From: JBECKQ01 sp040235375
GTDB lineage: Bacteria; Planctomycetota; Phycisphaerae; UBA1845
DNA: 5,495 nt
Reading direction: 5' to 3'
Assembly (NCBI GenBank): GCA_040235375.1
Contig: JBECKQ010000073.1
Span: forward strand, 1 to 5,495
The position numbers were made by a program, and so were the translations under genes. Within the stretch, counting starts at the first letter, position 1. Each line of letters begins with the position of its first letter. The notes beneath the pieces were generated by a model. That model was not told the DNA's origin. It worked only from the letters and a program-made list of their open reading frames with translations, and ran no database searches. Below are positions 1-5,429 of the stretch, one piece after another.

Positions 1-103
1 CCTTCGTCGCCATCCTGGGAAGGGTCTCGGCGAGTCGGCTCTCGGCGTCGTAGAGGTCCTTGAGCTCACTGACATATACATCTCTGAGGTCGTTGAATTT
101 CAT
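1..103 (-). CDS. DUF892 / YciE-YciF ferritin-like protein (N-terminal part, cut by window edge)
   Basis: Only the first 34 codons are present; the gene runs off the left end. Translation from the ATG at 103-101 gives MKFNDLRDVYVSELKDLYDA, then ESRLAETLPRMATK. This matches the opening helix of the DUF892 family (YciE/YciF): a short start, then 'hELKDLYxAExxLxxxLPxMA', whose acidic residues (here E13 and E21) belong to the ferritin-like four-helix bundle. Family members are usually about 160-180 residues, are cytosolic, and are linked to stress conditions in enterobacteria; their chemistry is poorly known. A good SD, AAGGAG, ends 7 nt before the ATG (plus-strand 111-116), which fixes the start. 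The gene is divergent from the GAF-PPM phosphatase. Family assignment is fairly firm although only the N-terminus is visible; metal binding cannot be judged here. Confidence 0.8.
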   Translation of the reverse strand, partial: MKFNDLRDVYVSELKDLYDAESRLAETLPRMATK

Positions 104-120
104 GATCATTCTCCTTGATC
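104..120 (-). promoter_or_regulatory. SD of the DUF892 gene displayed in the loop of a 5-bp dyad
   Basis: In the minus-strand transcript the bases just before the ATG read GATCA-AGGAGAA-TGATC. The 5-bp arms (plus 116-120 and 104-108) are exact complements, and the 7-nt spacer carries the SD AGGAG. The ATG follows the second arm directly. The SD placement is clear and decides the start. Whether such a short stem forms or matters is uncertain. Confidence 0.4.
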
Positions 121-482
121 GCAACACCCGGACCTGCAAAAGTGCCAGTATAGAAGGCTAGGAGGAGGCCTCTTACAGCGGACTAAATTCGCGGTGAACT
201 CACGATTATGCCGGGCATTTCCTTGCTTTCGTTATCCGGGCGGCGGCGATCAAGGCGTTGGATACCCTGCAGGCAAATCACTTAACCTCACAAATGCGGC
301 GGCTGTCGACTGGACGTGGCCGGAATGGTGGGCTCATCAGCCGTTCGGGCAACAAGGGCGATTCTTCCGAATTCCGACCTTGCACCCACCAGGGCAGGGC
401 TGCCCCGGTGAAACGCCGACGACGACTACAAGTGCGTGAACGGCCCTTGCGAAAACTCCCCGAAGCCGTGATGCTAGGCCCC
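104..482. other. Divergent intergenic control region, no gene seen
   Basis: This 379-bp stretch separates the divergent DUF892 gene and the phosphatase gene. Reading frames cross it in both directions, but their codons lack the strong G/C third-position preference of the neighbouring genes and their translations resemble no family. On the minus strand a TATACT (147-152) lies about 43 nt upstream of the DUF892 start and could be a -10 element, but there is no convincing -35 at 16-18 bp. An 11-bp palindrome ATGCC-G-GGCAT lies at 208-218. No convincing plus-strand promoter or SD for the phosphatase was found by eye. It must nevertheless contain the promoters of both genes, unless the phosphatase is transcribed from outside the window. 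Confidence 0.6.
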
Positions 483-1742
483 ATGAATGACTCATCCCCG
501 GGAGAAATCGCGGATCTCCAGGTGCTACTAGATGTCTCCGCCAAGCTCGGAGCCACCACCGCGCTGGTCCCCCTGCTTGAAGAGATCGCCGCCGCAGGCA
601 TTCGCGTCCTTGACTGCGAACGGGTCAGCGTATTCCTGTACGACCGCGCCGCGCATGAGCTGTACAGCAAGGTCGCCACCGGCGAACGGGAAATCCGCTT
701 TCCCGCCGATCGCGGCATCGCCGGCGAAAGCGTGCGCACCGGCAAGATCATCAACGTGCCCGATGCCTACGCCGACCCCCGTTTCAATCCGGAAGTGGAC
801 AAGCAAACGGGCTACCAGACGCGCAGCATCCTGAGCTGTCCCCTGTACGGTTACCAGGGCGATCTCGTCGGCGTGCTCCAGGTCCTCAACTGCCGCGACC
901 GGTCTTTCTCGGATCGGTGCGAAAGACTGGCGGCCACGCTCAGCTCTCTGGCTGGCGTCGCCGTGCAGCGGCAGATGCTGCTCGAGGAGTACGCCGCCAA
1001 GCAGAAGCTCGAGCGCGATCTGGGCCTCGCCCGTGAAATCCAGCAATCTCTCCTGCCCAAAGACAATCCGATCTGCCCGGGCTACAGCATCGCCGGGTTC
1101 AACGCCCCGGCCGACGCCACCGGCGGCGACTGCTACGACTACGTCGACTTCGGCCCGGACCGCGTCGGCCTGCTCGTCGCCGACGCCACCGGACACGGCA
1201 TCGGCCCGGCGCTGATCGTCTCCCAACTGAGAGCCATGATCCGGGCCCTCGCCGCCGAGCAGATGGGAGCCGATCAAATCCTCTGCCGAGTGAACGATCT
1301 GCTGTCCGAAGACGTGCCCTCGGGCATGTTCGTCACCGCGCTGCTCGGCTGGCTGGATCCACCGTCCGGCTTGATCCACTACATCAGTGCCGGCCAGGCG
1401 CCGCTGCTGGTCTACCGGCGTCAATCGCAAATGTTCGTCGAGCTCGACGCCAACGCGCTGCCGCTGGGAATTGAGTCACCCCTGCAATTCGACGAGATTC
1501 AGCCGATCGAGCTCGCTCGCGGCGATATCTTCCTGATCGTCACAGACGGCTTCTTCGAATGGTGCAACCCGGCCGGAGAGGCATTCGGCGTTCAGAGAAT
1601 CGCGGAAGTGGTCCGGGACAATGCGGACGCAGCGGCGGACGAGCTGATCACGTCCATACGGCGTGCCGTTAGCGCGTTCGTCGGGGCGATACCCCAGGCG
1701 GACGACCTGACGGCTATCGCGATCAAGCGGCTGGCGCAGTGA
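483..1742 (+). CDS. GAF-domain PP2C-type (SpoIIE/RsbU-like) serine phosphatase
   Basis: Predicted cytosolic protein phosphatase of the PPM/SpoIIE family, which dephosphorylates anti-sigma-factor antagonists (STAS proteins) in partner-switching pathways. Of 419 residues, about 15-164 form a GAF sensor domain (typical 'IRFPADRGIAGESVRTGK' stretch, then the NVPDAY and DPRFN signatures). A charged helical linker (165-192) ends in the hallmark LAREIQQSLLP. The catalytic domain runs from about 200 to 415 with GGDCYD (214-219), DATGHG (234-239), TDGFFE (354-359) and DDLTAI (407-412). The metal-binding aspartates D216, D234, D355 and D407/D408 are therefore all present, and it should be active. There are no membrane segments or signal peptide. 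I chose ATG 483; in-frame ATG 471 is also possible. The frame stays open back to TTG 258, but those 75 codons lack coding bias. SD is weak (AGG at 476-478). No STAS or anti-sigma gene lies nearby, so its target is unknown. Confidence 0.93.
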   Translation: MNDSSPGEIADLQVLLDVSAKLGATTALVPLLEEIAAAGIRVLDCERVSVFLYDRAAHELYSKVATGEREIRFPADRGIAGESVRTGKIINVPDAYADPRFNPEVDKQTGYQTRSILSCPLYGYQGDLVGVLQVLNCRDRSFSDRCERLAATLSSLAGVAVQRQMLLEEYAAKQKLERDLGLAREIQQSLLPKDNPICPGYSIAGFNAPADATGGDCYDYVDFGPDRVGLLVADATGHGIGPALIVSQLRAMIRALAAEQMGADQILCRVNDLLSEDVPSGMFVTALLGWLDPPSGLIHYISAGQAPLLVYRRQSQMFVELDANALPLGIESPLQFDEIQPIELARGDIFLIVTDGFFEWCNPAGEAFGVQRIAEVVRDNADAAADELITSIRRAVSAFVGAIPQADDLTAIAIKRLAQ

Positions 1743-1772
1743 CGTTCAGAAGGGAGAACGGGGAACCGGCTG

Positions 1773-2816
1773 TCAGGAGGTGCGGACTTCCTGCAGTTCG
1801 CCGATATGCTCCTGCATCCAGCGCACTTTTCGCCGCACCATGCGCATGAAGCCGTACCCGGGAAACGGGCCGAAAGAGCCGGTGGCGGCGATCGGCAGGA
1901 CCGATTCCGCGATCAGTGCCTCGATCATGAGGTGCGGAAACGCCCGCATCTGGTCGGGCGCCAACGAGCGTTTGGCGCAGTAGCCTTCGAGAAAGGCGGT
2001 GTAACGTTTCATATCGAGATGATCGGGCCAGTTCGTGGGCTCGTTGCCGCCGACAATCGAGAATTGCAACGCTCCGTTTGCTACGTCCGTAATCGCCTTG
2101 CCGACCTTGGCGCAGTCATAGTCGATCACGGCAAGCACACGACCGCGCTTGAAAAGCAGATTTCCCGGGTGCCAGTCGGAATGCGTAATCACATCCGGCC
2201 AGTCTTCGTAACCCGCGGCTTCCACCGCCTGCGACGACTCCTCGTAAGCTTCGTACAGAAAGGTGGTCAGTCCCAGGATTTCCGCGTCGCGTCCCGCGGC
2301 GCTCTCGTGCGAAGACACCTGCGAGGGAATCGCGTTCAGCCCGGTCTGCACGGCCAATGCGTCGTGGTAGCTGGCGCTCGGGCATGCGCCCTCGAGGGGA
2401 AAATCGGCCATCGCCGCGTGGAATGACGCGAGCGTGCCGCCGGCGTCCCGCGTCTCCTCGACGGAACCGGTGTAGGAATGCCCCGCGACGAAGTCGAACA
2501 ACTCGTACATCGCCCCGCCGTACAGCAGGATGGCGTCGTCCGACATGCGGGCGGGAATAAGGCTGGGCAGGGGGAACGACTTCGCGCGAAGGTGACGCTG
2601 GATGGCGTGACTGTAGCGCATGCGATCCGGCCCGCCGCGCGAGCGATCGCGCTTCTTGAGCAGGAATTTGCCACGCTCGCAGACGATGCCGACCTTCGGA
2701 CTTCGCCGCGATCCGCGCTTGAATTCCGTGATCGACTCGATGACACCCAAGTCGTAGTGACTGAGCACCACGGCCAACTCGTCCGCCGCGAACCTGTTTC
2801 GCTCTCTACCCTTCAA
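1773..2816 (-). CDS. APH-fold phosphotransferase (aminoglycoside phosphotransferase/CotS/homoserine kinase II-like)
   Basis: Predicted cytosolic ATP-dependent small-molecule kinase of the APH family (PF01636 type), 347 residues, a normal size. N-lobe strands run over residues 29-56, with the putative ATP-binding lysine in GKFLLKKR (K54 or K55). A hinge-like segment YELFDFVAG is at 104-112, a GTLASFH helix at 127-133, the catalytic loop HSDWHPGN at 212-219 (D214 as catalytic base, N219 as metal ligand) and VIDYD at 230-234, equivalent to the kinase DFG. All key residues are present. The start is TTG 2816-2814, chosen because AAGGA lies 6 nt upstream and the N-lobe begins directly after it. The next in-frame ATGs are much further in and would remove the ATP-binding lysines. 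The frame stays open upstream to 3566, antisense to the HD gene, but that part has no family features. The N-lobe pattern recalls CotS-like kinases. The substrate is unknown, and nothing nearby indicates antibiotic resistance. Confidence 0.88.
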   Translation of the reverse strand: MKGRERNRFAADELAVVLSHYDLGVIESITEFKRGSRRSPKVGIVCERGKFLLKKRDRSRGGPDRMRYSHAIQRHLRAKSFPLPSLIPARMSDDAILLYGGAMYELFDFVAGHSYTGSVEETRDAGGTLASFHAAMADFPLEGACPSASYHDALAVQTGLNAIPSQVSSHESAAGRDAEILGLTTFLYEAYEESSQAVEAAGYEDWPDVITHSDWHPGNLLFKRGRVLAVIDYDCAKVGKAITDVANGALQFSIVGGNEPTNWPDHLDMKRYTAFLEGYCAKRSLAPDQMRAFPHLMIEALIAESVLPIAATGSFGPFPGYGFMRMVRRKVRWMQEHIGELQEVRTS

Positions 2817-2871
2817 ACCGAGTCCTTGTAGAATACAGCCGCGGGCGATCGGTGGCACACGACCGAGATTT

Positions 2872-2899
2872 ATGATAGCCGTGGACCACGTTGAGTCAA
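2872..2899 (-). promoter_or_regulatory. Sigma-70-like promoter candidate of the APH-family kinase gene
   Basis: On the minus strand TTGACT (plus 2894-2899) is followed after 16 bp by TATCAT (plus 2872-2877). Each hexamer matches the TTGACA/TATAAT consensus at five of six positions. Transcription would start near 2865, giving a leader of about 50 nt to the TTG start. Chance matches are less likely in this GC-rich sequence, but there is no experimental support, and housekeeping promoters of the host lineage may differ. Confidence 0.5.
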
Positions 2900-2901
2900 C
2901 G
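2880..2901. repeat. Two abutting palindromes over the kinase promoter (operator candidate)
   Basis: CGTTGA-G-TCAACG (2889-2901, 6-bp arms) covers the -35 hexamer of the kinase promoter. CGTGG-A-CCACG (2880-2890, 5-bp arms) lies in its spacer and shares two bases with the first. Both are exact. A dimeric repressor on either dyad would block RNA polymerase. The palindromes are seen directly; the operator role is inferred. Confidence 0.4.
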
Positions 2902-2914
2902 AATGGGGCCCGCA

Positions 2915-2936
2915 GGACCGGCGCTTGCGCCGGTTC
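2915..2936 (+). repeat. Strong GC-rich hairpin with CUUG loop upstream of the HD gene
   Basis: ACCGGCGC (2917-2924) and GCGCCGGT (2927-2934) are exact inverse complements separated by TT. In RNA this closes as a stem with a CUUG tetraloop, extended outward by a G-U and a G-C pair (2916/2935, 2915/2936). It ends 33 nt before the HD gene start. No T-run follows on either strand, so it is not a standard intrinsic terminator. It may be a leader structure, an mRNA stabiliser, or a copy of a dispersed genomic repeat. Confidence 0.55.
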
Positions 2937-2969
2937 AACCACCGTTCCACCATTCCGCGGGAGCGACAC

Positions 2970-3548
2970 ATGAACAGGCAAGAGGCATGGGAGCTGCTGA
3001 ACGAATACGTCAAGAGCGCGGCGCTGATCAAGCACGCTCTGGCCGTCGAGGCGGCGATGCGTTACTACGCAAAAAAGCTCGGCGAGAACGAGGAAACGTG
3101 GGGTGTCGTCGGCCTGCTGCACGACTTCGACTACGAGCAGTTCCCGGAGCCGCCGGAGCATACGCAGGCGGGGGCGAGACTCCTGCGCGAACGGGGGGTG
3201 AATGAAGAGATCGTGGGCGCCATCCTCTCGCACGCCGACTGGAACACCGAGCAATACCCGCGCGACCGCCCGCTGCGCCGGACCCTGTTCGCGGTTGATG
3301 AGCTGTGCGGCTTCATCCACGCCGCGGCGCTGGTCCGGCCGGAGCGCATCACCGGTATGCAGGCCAAAAGTGTCCGCAAGAAAATGAAGGCGCCTTCGTT
3401 CGCCGCGGCCGTCAACCGCGAAGACATCGTTGCCGGGGCGGAGCTGATCGGCGTCGATCTCAACGAACACATCGACAACTGCATCGCGGCCATGAGCGCC
3501 GTTGCCGGTGAGCTCGATCTGCTGCCGCCGGCGCAGCAGAGTCAATGA
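2970..3548 (+). CDS. HD-domain phosphohydrolase, 192 residues
   Basis: Member of the HD superfamily of metal-dependent phosphohydrolases, which hydrolyse phosphate esters of nucleotides or related small molecules. The N-terminal helix has H22 (LIKHALAVE), the signature GLLHDFDYE puts H51-D52 at the active site, EHTQAGA gives H64, ILSHADW gives H88 and FAVDEL gives D110. These fit the H...HD...D pattern, with two extra histidines as in HD proteins that bind two metals. The C-terminal part (about 111-182) is helical and ends in an unstructured tail rich in Pro and Gln. No signal peptide or membrane segment is seen, so it is probably cytosolic. ATG 2970 is supported by GGGAG at 2959-2963, 6 nt upstream. 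It diverges from the APH-type kinase and converges with the TPR gene. Similar proteins are commonly annotated only as HD or HDIG domain proteins. The substrate cannot be read from the sequence. Confidence 0.85.
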   Translation: MNRQEAWELLNEYVKSAALIKHALAVEAAMRYYAKKLGENEETWGVVGLLHDFDYEQFPEPPEHTQAGARLLRERGVNEEIVGAILSHADWNTEQYPRDRPLRRTLFAVDELCGFIHAAALVRPERITGMQAKSVRKKMKAPSFAAAVNREDIVAGAELIGVDLNEHIDNCIAAMSAVAGELDLLPPAQQSQ

Positions 3549-3613
3549 CGCTGCCGGTCGTCGCAACGCGGTCTGTTGAGGGAGCTATGCAGTCGGAGTG
3601 GCGATGGCGCGGT

Positions 3614-4729
3614 CTAAGGTTGAACTGCCGACGCCGACTCATTGCCGGCCGGGGCCCCGGCCTCATCCGCCCTTTGCGGCGCGATCGCTTCAAGCAGTTC
3701 CCGCGCCTTGGCATCGTCCGGATGGGCTTCAAGCAGCGTCTTCAGCACTTTGACTGCCTCTTCGTCGCGGCCGATCAGCCGGTTAAGACGGGCCTTTTCA
3801 TACAGGAGACCGGGGTCGTCCTTCGCCGTCTGGAGGGCGGATTCGATCATGTTGAGCGAGTCGTAGCAGGCAAGGAGCCGGTTCACGTCAGCCATGTCCT
3901 GAACCGTCAGCGAAGCCTGGACCGTAAGGTCAGTTCGCTCCGGATACAGCGCACTCAGCGTCTGCAGGCATTCCAGAAGAAGCGCGTACGCGCCCTTGAC
4001 GTTCAGAACGAGAGCCTTGTCCCCCGGGGTCGCTCGCGCCTTCGCCTCGGCCAGATCGACGGCCTCGCGAGCGGCCTTGACGGCATCCTCAGTCCGATCG
4101 CCCCTAAGCAGCAGTGCGCGAGCCAGCACCATGCGATACGATGGCGACCGCTCCTCCTTGTCGAGCCGGATGGCCTGTTCTGCTCTGTCGATTGCCTCAT
4201 CTGCCCGGTTCAGCTCGAGGTTTGCCCTGGCCAGCCCGATAACCGCGTCTGACTCGTTGGGCGCAAGCTGCACGGCTCGATCGTAGGCGCTCAGGGCGTG
4301 CTCCGGATAGGAGACAATGTAGATGTCGCCAAGAAGCTTGTGTGCCTTCCAGTCGTTGCGGCCGGCAGCGTCCGCCACGTAGCTTTGGATCCGCGGGAGG
4401 GCGTCGCGGGGCCGGCCGGCCATGAAGGCCAGCCTCCCTTGAAGATACCCTGCGGTCACATTCAGTGGATCCTGGGCGAGTGCCATACTGATGTACGTGA
4501 CCGCCTCTTTGGCCGCAGCGGTAGCGTTCGGCCCCCCGTTCTCGGCAGCGTCGATCTTTTCCCGGGCCCTTTGCAGCGCGACCGGCACAGGAAGGATTCC
4601 GGAGTCACGGCCCGTCGGTGGCTGCTGGCCGGCTGCGGTCTGGCCAGCGACCGGTGCGCAGAACAATCCCCCCGCTCCGATCCCGAACATGACCATCAGC
4701 ATTACATGGCGCGGCCTGGCGCGGCGCAT
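3614..4729 (-). CDS. Exported tetratricopeptide-repeat protein
   Basis: 371-residue TPR protein that probably acts outside the cytoplasm as a protein-protein interaction scaffold. The start MRRARPRH is followed by a hydrophobic stretch (about 9-28) ending APVAGQ, a likely signal peptide with cleavage near residues 28-30. C24 is not in a proper lipobox. TPR-like helix pairs are visible at about 74-107, 126-158 (WKAHKLLGDIY...ALSAYDRAVQLAPN), 160-193 (...ADEAIDRAEQAIRLD), 197-229 and 305-339 (...RDEEAVKVLKTLLEAHPDD). A less regular helical part lies between 237 and 300. The C-terminal 20 residues are Ala/Gly/Ser-rich. ATG 4729 is fixed by GAGGTG (plus 4735-4740) 5 nt upstream, although that SD lies in a dyad. 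It lies 219 bp downstream of fliS on the same strand. No enzyme domain is seen and the partner is unknown. Confidence 0.85.
   Translation of the reverse strand: MRRARPRHVMLMVMFGIGAGGLFCAPVAGQTAAGQQPPTGRDSGILPVPVALQRAREKIDAAENGGPNATAAAKEAVTYISMALAQDPLNVTAGYLQGRLAFMAGRPRDALPRIQSYVADAAGRNDWKAHKLLGDIYIVSYPEHALSAYDRAVQLAPNESDAVIGLARANLELNRADEAIDRAEQAIRLDKEERSPSYRMVLARALLLRGDRTEDAVKAAREAVDLAEAKARATPGDKALVLNVKGAYALLLECLQTLSALYPERTDLTVQASLTVQDMADVNRLLACYDSLNMIESALQTAKDDPGLLYEKARLNRLIGRDEEAVKVLKTLLEAHPDDAKARELLEAIAPQRADEAGAPAGNESASAVQP
3647..3662. repeat. 16-bp perfect palindrome near the 3' end of the TPR gene
   Basis: GGCCGGGGCCCCGGCC is its own reverse complement. It lies in the codons for the Ala/Gly/Pro-rich tail of the TPR protein and about 100 bp past the stop of the convergent HD gene. 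With no T-run it is not an intrinsic terminator. GC-rich Ala/Gly/Pro codons can produce such a palindrome by chance. Confidence 0.45.
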
Positions 4730-4735
4730 AGCTTC

Positions 4736-4750
4736 ACCTCTCTGAGAGGT
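4736..4750 (-). promoter_or_regulatory. Hairpin that would mask the SD of the TPR gene
   Basis: The minus-strand transcript reads ACCTCT-CAG-AGAGGT directly before GAAGCT-ATG. The arms are exact complements (7 bp at DNA level with a 1-nt centre; 6 bp with a CAG loop in RNA). The downstream arm AGAGGT is the core of the SD. The upstream arm ACCUCU resembles the anti-SD of 16S rRNA, so it would compete directly with the ribosome. Confidence 0.5.
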
Positions 4751-4806
4751 ACGCCGAAAAGGCGCAAATGTTCGCCGTATCCACTTCGGAGGCGATGTCT
4801 CCCTCG

Positions 4807-4830
4807 GCGTCGCCGTGCGACGGGCGACGC
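4807..4830 (-). repeat. 8-bp inverted repeat in the leader/promoter of the TPR gene
   Basis: GCGTCGCC (4807-4814) and GGCGACGC (4823-4830) are exact inverse complements with an 8-nt spacer. The dyad sits just downstream of a possible -10 element (minus-strand TAGAAT, plus 4833-4838), where transcription of the TPR gene would begin. It could be an operator or a 5'-end hairpin of the mRNA. No T-run follows, so it is not a typical terminator for fliS. Confidence 0.4.
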
Positions 4831-4832
4831 AG

Positions 4833-4862
4833 ATTCTATTGCCAAGTACGTGGCCAACACAA
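4833..4862 (-). promoter_or_regulatory. Weak promoter candidate for the TPR gene
   Basis: The minus strand has TAGAAT (plus 4833-4838), five of six matches to TATAAT. An 18-bp spacer separates it from TTGTGT (plus 4857-4862), which matches TTGACA only at TTG and one further base at best. The start would be near 4826, giving a leader of about 97 nt. This is the best candidate in the fliS-TPR gap but remains tentative. Confidence 0.3.
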
Positions 4863-4948
4863 GGTCTCAGCCCTCAGGAAGTGCCAAGCGTCGCTCCGCT
4901 CCGCGGGTGCCGTCCGCCGGCAGCCGGTCTCCTTTCGAGGACCGCAGA

Positions 4949-5392
4949 TCAGCCGTCGATCGCGAGCCCGGCGGACTCATCCCCTTCCGAGACCCTCGTG
5001 CCGGTACGTTCCTTCGCGAGCTTGTCCATCAGCATCAGCCAGGTATCCCGCTCGTATCGGAGTATCCTCAGGGCTTCGTCGATGGCCGCCGTGTCTTTCC
5101 GGACGCAGCCGTCAACCAGTTTCCGGTAGACGTATGCATAGAGTGACGCCATGCGGTCGCACAATTCCGGGGCGACGTCATGATTGAGCCCTTGGTGCAT
5201 CTCCAGCACGATGCGCTGGGCACGGGTCAGGCTGTGGAAGGCGTCCTCGTAGCGGCGAGACTGGACCGCCTCCCTCCCCTGACTGGCGAAACGGATCGCC
5301 CCCTCGTAGAGCATGAGCTGGAGTTGCTCGGGCGACGCCGTCATGACCGCATCGCGGAGGTAGGGGTTCGGTGGGGCCTTGGTCTCAGCCAT
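4949..5392 (-). CDS. fliS: Flagellar export chaperone FliS
   Basis: FliS binds newly made flagellin in the cytoplasm, keeps it unpolymerised and delivers it to the flagellar type III export gate (FlhA). The 147-residue product has the family core: the N-terminal NPYL segment (Y11), VMTASPEQLQLMLYEGAIRF (16-35), helices at about 47-66 and 77-97, and a fourth helix ending in the conserved RYERDTWLMLMDKL (112-125). The tail after residue 128 is hydrophilic. Size is typical (family about 125-150). I chose ATG 5392 because the family core begins shortly after it. The alternative GTG 5431 adds 13 codons lacking G/C-ending bias. Neither start has a clear SD, and a FliA-like promoter candidate lies between them. 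Its usual neighbours fliD and flagellin are not in the window. Its presence implies a flagellated organism. Confidence 0.9.
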   Translation of the reverse strand: MAETKAPPNPYLRDAVMTASPEQLQLMLYEGAIRFASQGREAVQSRRYEDAFHSLTRAQRIVLEMHQGLNHDVAPELCDRMASLYAYVYRKLVDGCVRKDTAAIDEALRILRYERDTWLMLMDKLAKERTGTRVSEGDESAGLAIDG

Positions 5393-5402
5393 CTCGCCGT
5401 TT

Positions 5403-5429
5403 GTATCGGATGAAATCAGGGGACTTTTC
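5403..5429 (-). promoter_or_regulatory. FliA (sigma-28)-like promoter candidate of fliS
   Basis: The minus strand reads GAAA (plus 5426-5429), 15 bp, then TCCGATAC (plus 5403-5410). The sigma-28 consensus is TAAA-N15-GCCGATAA, so three of four -35 bases, six of eight -10 bases and the exact spacing agree. The -10 ends 10 nt before ATG 5392, so the transcript would be nearly leaderless. FliS genes are commonly sigma-28 targets. The match was made by eye and could be chance. Confidence 0.35.

Noticed and set aside
194..439. 81-residue plus-strand frame in the left intergenic region (GTG start)
   Set aside because: No coding bias, no SD, low-complexity end and no recognisable family.
528..1430. 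300-residue minus-strand open frame inside the phosphatase gene
   Set aside because: Antisense to a gene with complete GAF and PPM motifs. Its translation is rich in Gly, Ala and Val without domain features; a GC-rich shadow.
1743..1760. Possible terminator between the convergent phosphatase and kinase genes
   Set aside because: Only a 5-bp stem (CGTTC/GAACG) with an 8-nt loop and no T-run on either strand.
3545..4252. 235-residue plus-strand open frame
   Set aside because: Antisense to the TPR gene, no family resemblance, and no SD-supported start.
4839..4856. Sigma-54 promoter (minus-strand TGGCCAC...TTGG) before the TPR gene
   Set aside because: The -12 element lacks the essential GC at the right spacing, although the -24 half looks acceptable.
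4925..4944. Hairpin just after the fliS stop as an intrinsic terminator
   Set aside because: CGGTC...GACCG arms with a GAAA loop pair, but an internal mismatch interrupts the stem and no T-run follows on the minus strand.
4298..5146. 282-residue plus-strand open frame
   Set aside because: Runs antisense through parts of both the TPR gene and fliS as well as the gap between them; rich in Arg, Pro and Ser with no domain.
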